A stretch of DNA of 64,000 bases from Sipunculus nudus (lineage: Eukaryota > Annelida > Sipuncula > Golfingiida > Sipunculidae): the NCBI GenBank assembly GCA_026874595.1, contig CM049311.1, positions 51,649,676 to 51,713,675 of the forward strand, given 5' to 3'. A program made the translations under genes and the position numbers. Every line of letters starts with the position of its first letter. The first letter of the stretch is position 1. A model generated the notes under the pieces. It saw only the letters and a list, made by a program, of their open reading frames with translations, did no database searches and was not told the origin of the DNA. Of the stretch, positions 43,621 through 55,428 are shown in pieces.

Positions 43621-43979
43621 ACGCAAAATTTAGGGAACTCTCCATTTTGCATTGAAATCCTTCTGTTACACTTTAAGACTGCCTAATATTTAAACCACTT
43701 TTATTTGTTGTTCATATTCAGCTTAAATGTTCCTCTATTTGTTTTGTACAAGCAAGTAATTATATCAATATTGCGTACTTATTTGAACCAGCCGCGTCTT
43801 TATCTACTTACTTTACAGGATAACTGTTGAAGATAGAGAGTTTTCAAGCATTAGCTAAAAGTAATTAAGATTTAATTGAATTCCATAGTTTATCTCCATT
43901 ATAATGGATAATGGGGAAATGGAGAATGCCTAGTAAACAAATTTGCTTGATAACCAATGCCTCAGTCCAACTGGGGTAT

Positions 43980-44830
43980 GACCTCTTGCGATGATTGGCG
44001 AATAAAAAGTTTGGCGATTGGTTGACATTGCTTCGTGAAAAAAGTTGAAAACAAAACGGAGCAGTTCCATTATAAGTTTGACTTTTGATTATTCTGGGAG
44101 GTTTAGACTAATATCCTGCGTATAGTTGGTGATACTTCGGCTTTGGTCGCCGAGGTTCTCCCACTTACCCCCTCACCATGCCCTGCGACGTTCGGCGAAG
44201 CTCGGTGATATTACGGCAAATGTTTGCCTATGCATCGGAGATGTATGCATAATGTACGCAGATGGCTGGTCAGCATCTGCTGAGCACCCAAGAGCTGTAT
44301 CGATACATTCTCGAACATTGCCAAACAATCACATATGTATCGAGGATATCTCATGGTTGCTGTATAAGTATGGACGTTTCCCGGCCCAGCCTGAATTAGA
44401 AAAAATGCAAATTCCACCAATCGGCGATGGCAAAAATTCAAATTCTACGCTCGGCGAAAGGGCACCGTTGTTTCGGTGATATTCGGCTACTTATCGCCGA
44501 AGGTTCGCCGAATAAAAGCATATCACCGATGGTTCACCGAAACATTGCAGGTTCATGGGCGTCTTATCGCAGACACAAAGCAGATGCTAAGAGACATAAA
44601 ACATGTCTGGGATGCTTTATCTGAAAACTGGGCATTAATTTCCTAAGCTTCTGCGAGGTTCACTGATATTTCGCCGGTATTTTCTTGCGACAAAACTTGG
44701 CGACCAAATTTCAATAAAAGCATTGAAGTTTCTGACGATCTGGTGGACCTTACGCGAGGCAGTGTACACGCTCCCGATACCTTGTGATGCTGGACACTTC
44801 GTCGTTTTTTCGGCGACCTGCGTGTTTTTA
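43980..44830. repeat. Cluster of CGGCGA / TCGGTGATATT motifs on both strands
   Basis: Short related words recur in both orientations: TTCGGCGAAG (44,191), CTCGGTGATATT (44,201), CGGCGATGG (44,423), TTTCGGTGATATTCGG (44,471), ATCGCCGAAGGTTCGCCGAA (44,493-44,512), TATCACCGATGG (44,521), CACTGATATTTCGCCGG (44,660) and TTCGGCGACC (near 44,809). The 44,470-44,545 part can fold on itself. The stretch is more GC-rich than its surroundings. It may be the subterminal-repeat region of a DNA transposon, but no terminal repeats or transposase are visible. Overlapping frames of 65-117 codons on both strands show no recognisable domain. Confidence 0.45.
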
Positions 44831-45422
44831 GGGAGGTCTTGCGATAATCCAAGTTTTCCATCGCGAATAAAACTCAAGGCGTCGTGAATGTCAGTAGGAC
44901 AGGCATGACAAGGCCGATATAACAACAACCAGAAGGACTGTCTTATACATCGGAAACACAGGAGGCACTTTTAAAAGCCGGTTTAAAAATCACAAGAAGC
45001 CCTTTTATACGAACAATATGAAAAAGAAACAGAACTATCCAAATACATTTAGAAGCTGCAACAACAGGGCACCCACACACTATTACATGGTCTGTTATTG
45101 CTAATCCAACTATATCAACAACGGCTAGCAGATGTGCCCTGTGAGAACAAGAGAAGTTATAAATAACCCTGATCCTAAATAAACGAAGCGGATACCTCAA
45201 CACTTGAAGGCTCCAAACAACGAAAACCACTCATCAGTAAAAACACACACACACACACCCCTGACCATACAAACCAAACAAACTCAACTGAAGAGTGCAA
45301 TGTCACGTGCACGGAACCTGCGGGTGGTGACAATAATGCATTGATGTATTTAATGAACTTATAGCAGCTCTACTTCTAAGGGGTTGAGCAGTTTGATCCT
45401 GGAATGGCAAACAACCGTTCAG
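44831..45422. other. Intergenic sequence with a short (AC)n run
   Basis: Mostly unremarkable; an (AC)n run of about 8 units lies at 45,243-45,258. A 95-codon minus-strand frame at 44,943-45,230 has no recognisable domain and is not called. Confidence 0.4.
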
Positions 45423-45475
<53 letters not shown>

Positions 45476-45476
45476 A
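45423..45476. repeat. (TA)n microsatellite
   Basis: Alternating TA for about 40 bp, then an imperfect TTTATATATATAA end. Confidence 0.95.
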
Positions 45477-46862
45477 TAGTTTGCTGTGACATTTCAGAGA
45501 CATTTTTTTCTTTATGCTAATGATAAAGATGCTTATTTACCCTTATGAATGTGATGTTCATGGTAATTTAGTTCCCAGCATGCAGTTCTCGTTTAAAATC
45601 ATTCAATTCAATTTCACGCCGTTTTTATTATCGCCTTACTATTAACGAACTCCACTACATCATGACGAACATAATCAGTCAGTTGACGTCGCCATTTTGT
45701 TAGAAGACGCCCATCACCACAATGACCAGGCTAGGTAATTAGTCTTTTATATAGGCTACTCGGTAAAGTTTGTGTGATTTTTAGTGTCCAATATGTTCTG
45801 ATTTTCGTTAATCACAGTTACTTTACGGGACAACTAATACATTGGATGACGTGATAACTGTAAGAGGAGCATTTCTTTTGCCGTTATGGTGTGGCCACGG
45901 CCACGTCATTACTGCTAATCTGTAATATACACACCGGCGTGATAACCAGAAATGTGTGTTCCGACTGTAAATGTTTAATTTAAACAAGCTCTTAAGCGCC
46001 TCAGTTCTGCAAACTTTGTTTTGTTCATTAACAGTAGAGGTAGTTAACGTCATTCTAAAACATGTTAACGCGAAAATAAAAGTGTAATACCTTATCCTAA
46101 ATGTTTGGATACTTCTGAATAAATGGTTTGAAAATAATTTTGCACATATATTCTTTCATCTGAAAACCTTCTTCTTTGCGTCTTCTTTGCCTTATTTAAG
46201 AAAACAGAACGGAAATCCCCTGAATGTGGACCAGTAAGATCATGCCTATGGATATTATAGAGAGACCAGATAATTTCCAGTAAAATTAAGAACGGAGGAC
46301 TTATCAAACTTATTATCTGTGAACTCGCAGGGAGCTGCAGAATTAGCGGAGAGTTTACTAAAGAAATGTATATTGCAAAAAAGGGGCGGGAAGGCGTTAA
46401 AATACTCCATAAATCCTCTAGGTCTATGCCAATTTTGCGAGATTCTTTTAATAATAATCTATTCAACCGATGCCAGGTGCATCTGTTTAGGCCGTCCTTA
46501 AAAATTTCCTTGTTGGGGCTAACCCGGCCGGTCGAGTATTTGGATTTCAGCTAGATTTTTTTTTTGGACTAGTCTACATTTTTTTGGGTATAATCTGCCC
46601 CAAGCGCACCTTGACCCGTAAAATCTGCCTTCATGTGCTAGAAAAACAGCTCCTTTATAGGCCTAACATTCTTAGATGCTCTTAAATTCCATAATGAAAG
46701 ATATTACCCAACGATGCCGATCGTTAAATTTGATCCTTAAAATTAGTCTTTATACGTGGAAGGACCGTTACACTCTTGCGCGACAGGAAAATATCTGCCG
46801 GGGAACGTAGGTACAGTTTCACAGATAATTGCATATTTCTTTGATAATTGCATATATTTGTT
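45477..46862. other. AT-rich intergenic sequence, no gene seen
   Basis: No supported gene. Overlapping frames on both strands near 46,092-46,554 (up to 124 codons) lack recognisable domains, and opposite strands are open together, which is typical of chance frames. Confidence 0.4.
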
Positions 46863-46918
46863 TGAACCGATTAATAATCGATCATCAGTCGGTTTGCTCA
46901 AGCCGATGATCGATTATG
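46863..46918. repeat. Perfect 13-bp inverted repeat (ATAATCGATCATC)
   Basis: The arms 46,874-46,886 and 46,905-46,917 are exact reverse complements with an 18-nt loop. The AATCGAT-rich composition resembles two other short segments at 49,452-49,510 and 50,590-50,661, so this may be a small dispersed palindromic family. Confidence 0.6.
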
Positions 46919-46936
46919 AAAAAGGTACCGACTCTA

Positions 46937-46950
46937 CCCCCCCCCCCCCC
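46937..46950. repeat. C14 homopolymer
   Basis: Fourteen consecutive C residues; prone to length error. Confidence 0.95.
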
Positions 46951-48531
46951 ACTAGCCAGATCAGACGTAAAACATACAGATACAGGGAGAGTTTGAGTGT
47001 GTGGATGTGTTTGTGTTGTACAGGATACGGCCCAACACCATACACGTACTAAGGTATACACCTTTCCTCACCTAACAGGTTTAATTTGTATCGTCGAGCA
47101 TCTAAGGCAGCCTACTGGAGTTATTGATTTAAGACAGAGGGAGACCACGGAGATCTTTGTAGGAATTCCTATTTTATTTAGTGTCATGACCATATACGCC
47201 CGATACAGCCTGTCATTACGGAAGCTATGAATCAGCTCTCTAAAATCATCTCCTTACTTTGCAGCGCGTTTTCATTAGCCGGGCTGTTGGCGTAACGGTA
47301 TAGGAAATAAACTGTATACTGTAGAAAGTTCAAGTTACCTTGGTGACTGTGCACGCACCGATTCGTCGTGTTGCTGACGAATGGACAATTCTGAGTGGAA
47401 AGTACTGAATGCACTATGTATATGTTCAAATAACATGAAATTCAGATCACACTAGAGTGGGACATCTTTCAGCAGAGAAGGTATTTACATTGCTTGTGTT
47501 TATTTTATTAATAAGCCATCGTTGTGAAATTGACAGATAATGACAAAACTTCTTAGAAATATACCAACAATCTAACCGTGACACTGGCAACTCTGAAACG
47601 CTACAACCTTTTTTGCAAGAATCATTAAAAATATGTTGTCAGTCTTATGACAGTCTAAAAAGCCATTTGTGAGGCAATCTGAAATTGGCATTATGTAGCT
47701 GTCTTGTCTAAGTACAATCAGTTTATTTTTATTGTAATTGGGATAATAAGGAACAGTATATTTCAGCGGAAACAAATGGCGTTTTCCGATTAGATTTTAA
47801 GCTTTCCTTTCTTTCAACATTGTGTGTCGCGGTCATCACTGAGTACCCGTGGCTTCATCCTGTATCAAATATTTACGTTTCATTTTTCAATTGGGTGAAT
47901 TTATGTCTCCGTTTGTCGATTTGTACTTAGAACGAAACTAAATTAGAGCTGCACAAATCCCGATTTACAACCGCACATTTCCATTTAAAACTGTACAGAC
48001 AGGGGTCAACTGCACCTTAAAATATACCTTGAATTAACCAAAAGGAAATTTCATGTTATCACTGGATAATTTTGGCTGAGTTTCCAACAATTCATGTGAT
48101 GTCAGCATCCAAAAGGCACTGCATTATTCGTTTCTTTATTAAAAAAAATCCACCCAGAATTTTACCCATGATTCCTTCCGTGGTCTCCTCGGGGTCATAG
48201 ATAAATGTATAATACATGTTATACATGAGTTTCGTTTGAAATATCCCCGCAGGACATTCTTCCCTTAAAATATGTTCTAGTACAAGATGGCATAACTTCA
48301 TTTTGTATCGGCTCGTTGGGAAGAAGACACAATACTTCTGCTTCCATTTAAAGGCAAATGGACAAAATAAGTAGGATTGCCGTCAGCAGAACAGATTCCC
48401 AACCATTGTCAAGTGCTAGTTCTCTGTAAATAAATATACACTAGAAGTAAATAGACACCTATATATGTTGTACCTTATTTACCTTACTTGAGTAATTATT
48501 TGGTTCAAAACACGTGTAAAACATTGTTTCG
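46951..48531. other. AT-rich intergenic sequence, no gene seen
   Basis: Contains only short frames. A weak tRNA-like pair of pol III boxes is discussed under rejected items. A 69-codon minus-strand frame (48,092-48,301) has no recognised domain. Confidence 0.4.
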
Positions 48532-48660
48532 TTGAGACCACGGTTAAATTGATTTCAATATTATTTTATTAATCACAATGAAACTTATATCAGTATTATT
48601 TTATTAAGACCACAGTGTTATTTCGTTTATTTAGAATCACGGTGGATATATTGAAAAAAA
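48532..48660. repeat. Decayed ~35-bp minisatellite, 3-4 units
   Basis: Units begin at about 48,534 (GAGACCACGGT), 48,571 (AATCACAATGA), 48,606 (AAGACCACAGTG) and 48,639 (GAATCACGGTGG), and share TATTATTTTATT. Spacing falls from 37 to 33 bp. It is unrelated in sequence to the large satellite. Confidence 0.6.
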
Positions 48661-49451
48661 TTTCTTTTCTTTCCTACTCATATGGTTGATACATGTATTC
48701 TATATTATATCTGAAATGGTGAATTTTCACCAGACTGGCGAAAAGCAATTATATTCACAAAATATAATTCACAAAAAAAGTTGCATCTATGATAAAAAAA
48801 TTAAGATGGATTTCATTGTTAAATTGCATTGGTAAACTGTTTACTGGGGTATTATCAATCAGGTTATAAGTGTATGTAGACTCAGTATGTATAATATCTC
48901 AGACACAGACTGGATAAAGAAAAAGGTACGTAACCATAGACAATGTATTTAGATTAATTTGTATTTCATCCAATTTGTACTTATCAAAGAAAGAGAAAGG
49001 CTTTATTTTATTTTTATAGATTATTTCTACTGCTTTTGATTCTGTCGAACATGAAAGATGAAATTATGTATTGTTACGAAGACAACTTATTTAGGGGAAA
49101 ATACATGTGAGTGGCGCACAAGTCCGGCGTACCAACTGCTTCGCTATAAAAGCTAGCTTCGCTAGCGAGACAGTTCGGTCCGCTTTTATGTTACCCCGTA
49201 TACTCACAACAGTATACTCACAGAACATCTCACAACAATTTATTTTTCTTCTGACAATTAAATTTCAATTCCCTGTTCTTTTATTTGGTTGGTTTTCCTT
49301 ATTTCTTATGTTGAATACATACCTGGCTTTAGGGAATGACAACAATGCTACACATTTTTTTGTAGATAATTTTATCACTGGTCAAAAGTTAAAAGCTGCT
49401 GTTTCACTCTTTTGCGTATAAATATCTGCAACCAAATATGTGTGGTGTGCC
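48661..49451. other. AT-rich sequence, no gene seen
   Basis: A 104-codon plus-strand frame at 49,107-49,421 is hydrophobic in its middle but matches no family I know. Its start lies in a small GCTAGC-rich palindromic patch near 49,150. Not called as a gene. Confidence 0.35.
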
Positions 49452-49623
49452 TATTAATCAATTATTTCGATGATTGGTCGTTTTCTTTCATAATCAATTT
49501 ATTCGATTCCATTTTTGTATAATTGATCACAAACGATCATGTATGCATATCCAAGGAAGTAGTATTCTGTCGGAGATAAGAAAGACGGGGCACAAAACAG
49601 CGGAGAGCATTAAAACTGATCTT

Positions 49624-50481
49624 TGTAACCGGTGTCATAGGTGCTTTTTTTATTGTGTGCAACGTTCATGCATGTGTTTCTTTTATTGTGCGCAGGAATG
49701 CTCCATGCGTAGTTGACATTTGGTTCGTGTGTCACGCGTAGCTCGTGTTGTAGCGGCCTCGCCTGGTCGGATGTGAGGCTCGGTTTAATCCGCATTGGTT
49801 GAACCCTGGCGTGTAGATACACAGTGTTCTTTGTTCTAGTATGTTCTGTGAGCACGTTTATTATGTAAGGTTCTTTAAATTGTTCGAGAAATGGAAAGTT
49901 CTCGGCTTGAGATGAAAAGTTATATAAAGAGGCTGTGTTTTAAAGTTGGGAGAGAGGTGAGAGAATATTCCAGCGGACACAGAAGCGTGTAAGTCAGTTT
50001 GTGGGACCTATTCCGATAAGTGCGGCAATTTTACATTTTCTTCTGGATTTTTGACGAATCTTATTTAGTCTTCAGTTTACTTTCGGGATTGTTACAAGAG
50101 CTTTACTTTGGACTGTAATTCTCTGAGAAGATTTGTGTGAACTATTCATCCGGCTTATACATTTTAAAGGACTTATCGCTGTGACAGTGGTGGTATCCAG
50201 GTGCTGTGCACTTTTTTTATTTTACTGTGTGATTGTATTGATTTGCTGTTATACTGCTGTTATACTGTGTAATTTTATTGATTTAGTGTATTGTAATGTT
50301 AAGGTTGCTTTAAGAATAAATATATAATAAATATAGTTATTTGTAAACAAAAATCCACTGACTTCTTTATTCATTCCCCTAGACATTTCACGCTGCCTAG
50401 TGTTACAGAATCTGAATTTTTCCATTACAAAATTTATGTTCATCACGCATACGTGATCTGTGGATATCAGGTTCCGTAACA
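49624..50481 (+). mobile_element. LTR-like sequence (solo LTR candidate), plus orientation
   Basis: It starts TGTAACCGGTGTC and ends GGTTCCGTAACA, so the ends have the TG...CA form expected of an LTR. A TATA-like AGTTATATAAAG lies near 49,917, and AATAAA signals lie near 50,313-50,330 after a T-rich stretch. A clear homologue lies in reverse orientation at 60,052-60,772; shared segments include GACAGTGGTGGTATCCAGGT, an internally repeated ACTGTGTAATTTTATTGATT motif, and ACATTTCACGCTGCCT. No gag or pol frames, primer-binding site or obvious target duplication flank it. It is therefore most likely a solo LTR or other dispersed repeat of LTR type. Frames of 64-81 codons inside it are not genes. 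Confidence 0.6.
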
Positions 50482-51545
50482 CCGGGCATTACCTTGACCT
50501 TAAAGCGTGAAGTGCAAGTTAGACAACAGTCAATAAATTAGGCAGAATTCTATGTCTATAATTCTTGTTAATATAGTAGGTACATAATGTAATCAATTAT
50601 TAATCGATGTTCGGTCGTTTTTTATCTTTCAATCATCGAATATGAGTTAACAATCGATTCCTTACACTTTATATAATCTTAAGACATGTTTTGAACATGG
50701 ACCCCTGGCCTTTCATTCCTGAAAAAAAAAATCTTCTTTATCGTGTACAGCACAATGTAACGTATATTTAGATGTGACAACCGTATATTATTTCCTTGAG
50801 CCTTGGTATGACTTGTTTTTGACCGCAGGCAACCAAATAGATAGTAATATAAATTACGGTTAATTTTTTTTCTTTCTTGGTTGATTGGTTGTAACCCTGA
50901 TTGATCTAACGTTAGCGTAGCGGTTTTCACACGATCAGTTCCCTTTGAAATCATATAACATACAACTTGGCTAGTCTGACTAGTATTATAGACTGATAGT
51001 CTTAAAGCCCTTGGTAGGTACAAAAGTATTTCACCAATCACGCACGAATCCAACATGGAAGCACGTACGTAATTAGATGAAGCATTGTAACGGTCTAGCA
51101 TGGCTTACAATCCCAAATAAATATCCCAAATGGAAAGTGCTAAGTTTAAGGCAGATTAGTCATATTTATACCGAATTAACTGAGAAAAGGTAACAAATTA
51201 AACCGAAATTCTTAATAATAGCAATTCCAGCGCCCGTGCTGCAACTTATTTTAAAATGATACTTCCCTAAAATGACCGTGTAATTTACTCGATTTGCATA
51301 AGATGTATAAAGACGCTATAGAATGGGTTGTTTTGTATCGGCTATGTTATTTACGTTTCCATATTTTATCATAAATATATGATCTTTCGATTATTGTAAT
51401 TGTATATTCTGTGGGGGGTTTGTTTTTTAAATCGCTCTATAACTGTCTATATTCTGATGGTTGTGTCTGATATCCATTGATTTACACCATGAAATTATTT
51501 GTCAGATGTGCTATATCAAACATGCTTTGTTAGTTAATACCGTTC
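50482..51545. other. AT-rich intergenic sequence, no gene seen
   Basis: Includes an AATCGATGTT...CAATCGATTCC segment at 50,590-50,661 that resembles 49,452-49,510 on the other side of the LTR-like sequence. A 140-codon minus-strand frame (50,679-51,101) has no recognisable domain. Confidence 0.4.
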
Positions 51546-51559
51546 GTTACCATGGTAAC
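51546..51559. promoter_or_regulatory. Perfect RFX X-box palindrome
   Basis: GTTACCATGGTAAC is a full 14-bp palindrome and an exact match to the X-box bound by RFX factors (GTTNCC-AT-GGNAAC class), which in animals often marks ciliary genes. No adjacent coding start is visible, so function is inference. Confidence 0.45.
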
Positions 51560-51899
51560 AAGGTTTTAACGTGAGCGTTTTCAAGTAATTTTCTGTACTA
51601 TTGTTTCATCCCTTTGTGTTAGTGCTGGACAAAATCCGGCGAGAGCCGATTTACTTTCATTTGAAATAATAGTAACCTAAACACCGGTAGGTAATGCCAT
51701 CAGAGTCAATAAACATGCCTCAGCTTTTGTTTTCTTCAGTGAACGATTGTTTATTTTTATCTCAACTATGGGGAGCTTCATGGAACTTACTGCAGGTAAC
51801 TAATGAATAATGAATGGATTAGCATCTTTATATATAAAGACAGGTCTTGCTTATAATCAACTCCATACGGCGGTCCCTCTTTTCTACTGCTCACAAAAT
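51560..51899. other. Intergenic sequence, no gene seen
   Basis: AT-rich, with a forkhead-like TTGTTTATTTTTATC near 51,747. Nothing else supported. Confidence 0.35.
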
Positions 51900-52370
51900 A
51901 ATTCTTTCTTAATCCTGAAAAAAAGAAATTTTACCCCCTATAAATTTAGCTGTCACGTTACGGTCTTGTAGTGATCCATTCAGGACTGCCCTGTGTCTGT
52001 TCTCGGACAGGTTAGTACCCCTCGCCCTGTTTACCATTTCCTCGGTTCGGGTCGTGTTAAAGGTCTTCGTGAGCCATTGATCTTGATAGATTAGGCTTTC
52101 ACTGCGAGTTAATTTGCATGGCTTTATGATAAAGGCGGGAACGCGCCCGTGGCCTTTATTCATCGTTATGTAGACTTTTTAGCCTGTGAGCTTTGCTTTG
52201 TTATTTGCCAGAAGTATATGCCGCAGAGCGCAGGCCGCCAGTTGTCTTGTCAAGTTGCCTTCTTAATTTCAAGCTATTTCGGGAGCCGCGAGGCCACACA
52301 AGGCGGTTCTCAGGCCTATCTAGAGGAATCTCTCGGTTTCTCATCTAACTAAAATCAATACATTTGACAG
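51900..52370. promoter_or_regulatory. GC-richer non-coding stretch, possible enhancer
   Basis: Base composition is clearly higher in G+C than the flanks. It contains a perfect POU octamer (ATTTGCAT, 52,112-52,119) next to TTTATGATAAA, GATTAGG and TGATCTTGATAGATT words. These resemble homeodomain, GATA and Otx-type sites clustered in about 60 bp. Frames of 84 codons (minus) and 67 codons (plus) overlap here, but neither looks like a known protein. The enhancer reading is inference from composition only. Confidence 0.25.
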
Positions 52371-52939
52371 GACACCCGGAAGAAATACGTTGTCTCCACC
52401 GTTAATCTCAATGAGGATTATTTAACAGTACAATAAAGGAATTAGCTAAGTGCTCTCTATTATTTTACAGATATAATAGAGATATTATATTTGTAATAAT
52501 AATGCTTAATTGATCAAAATTGAAACTGGTATTAATGCATTAAACTGATCAAAGGCCTGTTGTTCTATTGTTTTGTACACTAGATGCTTCAGATGTGGCA
52601 GAGCCCCAGGATACTTTATCTCTGTCCGAATATTACTTCTTAAACAATTTTTTGTTTGTTTTGGTATTATATTTTTTATGGACTATAAAAACTCGAATTT
52701 TGTTGCTGGTATTCTAATATCTGTCGATAATGGACCACACAGAGGATACCTATAGGAACCACAGTTCTAAAGTAGAGGCCCAAACAGTCGTTTTTTTCAC
52801 ATTCTTTTACTGTGCAAGAAAATATTGTGTCTAAAAAAGAAAGCAGCTTTGGCGCCTAAGATACACAAAATGCCTCTAATCGTGGTAGAATATGTGGCTT
52901 CTGGACTTTGAGCGGTTTTAAGGCGTATGCCGATATATT
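52371..52939. other. AT-rich intergenic sequence, no gene seen
   Basis: Only short chance frames; nothing supported. Confidence 0.4.
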
Positions 52940-53300
52940 TTATTTATATTTCAGTGATAACAACACACATAAATACAATATTTATCAGAAAAATACAAAT
53001 AAATTAAAATGCCTTATCCGTGCCAAATGCTACCTTGCCTCCAATAACAGTGAATCAGTATTACATAACCTTCTATTTACGATTAATATCTGAACATAAT
53101 ATATCTTAGCACCTAGAATGAATTGAACAAGCGGCGGATATCGCTTATGTTGTATTAAAACCACCGATAGGTGTCTCTTGTTTTGTGTACTATTATATTC
53201 AATCTACGTCACAACAAAACAGCACATTTAAATGTAAAATTTATGAGAAGATACCAATAAATCAAAATGCCTTACTTCAGAGAACCTAGAACGATAAAGC
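52940..53300. repeat. Diverged local duplication
   Basis: AATAAATTAAAATGCCTTA (about 52,998) and AATAAATCAAAATGCCTTA (about 53,256) lie in similar contexts (ACAACA...CATAAAT upstream). CACCTAGAATGAAT...GCGGCGGATA (53,111) resembles GAACCTAGAACGAT...GCGATGGATA (53,281). The second copy lacks roughly 90 bp. An old, imperfect tandem duplication is the simplest reading. Confidence 0.4.
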
Positions 53301-53403
53301 GATGGATAAAAAAAACAAACAAAAGAAGAGCAAATGAAACTGTTAACAGGTATGTGTAATAATTTACAGCAACTTGAAAAGGGCACACAAGAGAACTAAA
53401 AAG

Positions 53404-53605
53404 CTAACTAGCGAGCATCAAACTCGTGTAGACATAAGGTGCCCTACATGACACAAAGTGGTCAAAGAAGACAGTTCTTAAATTCCATCTGCCAATATGC
53501 ATGATCGTGTCAGGATCACAATCATTAGTGACCGCTCTTGTGGCAGCAGGAGGCCTGAAAGACTAGGCCGTATATCCCTGACCTGATAGACCGGCTTGCG
53601 TAATA
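53404..53605 (-). pseudogene. Tyrosine recombinase C-terminus, catalytically dead
   Basis: The minus-strand frame reads AGLSGQGYTA, then a TAG at 53,563-53,565, then SFRPPAAT, DPDTIMHIGRW and RTVFFDHFV, ending in a stop at 53,404-53,406. This matches the recombinase box II (H-x-x-R) and the Trp/His and Tyr boxes of YR elements. The stop sits where the box II His is expected (His-Ser-Phe-Arg). The expected nucleophile Tyr, ten residues after the GRW Trp, is Phe (codon at 53,455-53,457). Two active-site positions are therefore lost. Further upstream pieces at about 54,325-54,545 (including LLRSSDV, a possible box I Arg) belong to the same domain but lie in other frames. Confidence 0.65.
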
Positions 53606-55315
53606 GCGATTTGTAGAACATGGCCTACAGCAGAGGCATCTATTGCTGTAGATGATGTCCTAAGAGAGTAGCCGTGACATCCCGACTCAGTAGGCAATGT
53701 TAATTGGGCTGGTAAGCCTTCTTAAGTCGTGATACAAACAATTATAATATCCAAGAATACATAACAAATGGTCTACCATCATGTTGCATTCATATTGTGG
53801 TAAACAGCCCATAATCTTAACATTATACTACGAATAATGAATTTACACAAGAGTATACTTGTGAAGTCACATCCCAAACTGAAACACCGTCTCTATGGAA
53901 ACGAGTCATTTCCTGTATCGCGTGCAAGTTGGCTGCTTCCAGTAACCCGTGCGAGACATGCCTATATTCATACGGTCAGAAATTCAACAAATATGGGGTG
54001 AGGTTTACCAATATGCTGAGTTAAAACGGAACTGTTCTCGCTCATGTTTGGTGTATTTGGAAAGTACCCTAAAATGCTAAAGTCTTGTCTTGTTTATGTC
54101 AATTGACAGTGTAGGCCACATGCGTTGTCAAATAAAACGAAAATATTTGCATCCTCATGGGGCCTTATAATGCATTCCTCAGACCTAGATGTATAGACAC
54201 TCTGCCCGCCAGGATTCTGTTAGTAATGTCAGAGGGCCGATATGGCGCTATTATAAGAGAGAAGAAAACAGGCCCTCCCTCCGGTCGGAATGCTTAAGTC
54301 CATGCGTTAAATGTAGGTAATTAAGCACTGCACAGGATCAGTAGCAGCTTGGTCGCCTGCAGAGACTGTAACAGCAAATCAGGACCGGTCAGTGTCGTTT
54401 TTTATTCCGTGGAATTCCATAGTGAGAAAACCATTGACATGAAACTGTAGTTGGTCCACAGTGAAAGACATGTTGCTAACCTAACCAGAGGCGGGGTCTG
54501 ATGTCACTGCTTTTGGCGCCACATCTGACGATCTAAGCAAGAAAGTCAAAGGCAACATAGTTATTGATTTCATATGCATATTTGATAGAAGGACATCATA
54601 ACTGGGCCACGCATCAAATAGTATGACAAAAGGTTCAATGAGTAGTATTTTGGTGCGCTGTCTCGCGGTTGTGGTAACAGTCTTGACTAATGCTGTGACA
54701 AGCCTCTTAATGTCGGCATCATGAGTAACGTCTGGTAGGTGACATACAGCATTACAGATGTGACATGGCAGGAGGGCAGATTGCTGATTAGACCTATGAC
54801 TACGTGACTGATCTTATAACATGCACAAGAAGTCCGCAGTAACTGCAGGGACCAAGGGGGAATATTGCACACTTTGAACCTTAAAAAATCCACAAAAGTC
54901 CATTATAAAGTTGTAGAGTAGATTCAACTAAAAATGAAGGCAGATGGAAAGCCGCTTTTTTGTCACCACCCTCTGGAATTTAGATAATCTTGCCCGATAC
55001 GCACCAGGCATGCAGGCGTCATCTGGCGTTCTTGAGCGGTTCTAGTGGGATAGTTGTAAGGATCAAATTTTTTTGTTGGCAGCTTGATAGAGTCTATACT
55101 GTCATATGAATTAACTGCCAAAACCAGCTGGGCCACCAAGGGGCGATTATCGTAGCGTCTTCACGTTTACGGTGTACCAAGTCCAAGATCCATAGAATCA
55201 ACCAAAATGGTCCGTTCGCGTAATTTTTCCAATCGCCCAAGTCTGTTTGGGCTAAAACGTTTCTGTCATGGTTTCCCAGTACAAGCTTTTTGTACTGGGA
55301 TCACTGGGTTGTTGT

Positions 55316-55395
55316 TTAAGACGCAAACCTATCGATGTCATGTGGACTCCATACACGGTCCATCATCTGAAACAATTTAGGGTATATAATCCAGT
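55316..55395 (-). pseudogene. Conserved linker fragment after RNase H
   Basis: A short minus-strand frame reads DWIIYPKLFQ and then SPHDIDRFAS, ending at a TAA at 55,316-55,318. The D-W-x-x-x-P-x-x-F...D-x-D-x-F-A-S pattern is usual between RNase H and recombinase in YR and related retroelements. Confidence 0.65.
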
Positions 55396-55428
55396 CGTAC
55401 GTGGTCAGTGTTCTCGACAGTTTTGAGG

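Noticed and set aside
46092-46554. Frames of 124 codons (minus) and 60-62 codons (plus)
   Set aside because: Opposite strands open together, no recognisable domain, no splice or codon signal.
47273-47345. tRNA gene or tRNA-derived SINE
   Set aside because: TGGCGTAACGGTA and AGTTCAAGTTACC resemble A and B boxes with plausible spacing, but I cannot fold an acceptor stem or cloverleaf. Left as a weak coincidence.
49107-49421. 104-codon hydrophobic plus-strand frame
   Set aside because: Hydrophobicity follows from T-rich DNA; no signal or family pattern, and it begins in a small palindromic patch.
50679-51101. 140-codon minus-strand frame
   Set aside because: No domain, AT-driven composition, no supporting splice or promoter context.
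54687-54893. 68-codon minus-strand frame as a separate gene
   Set aside because: It lies inside the decayed DIRS-like element and is one of its broken frames or a shadow of them.
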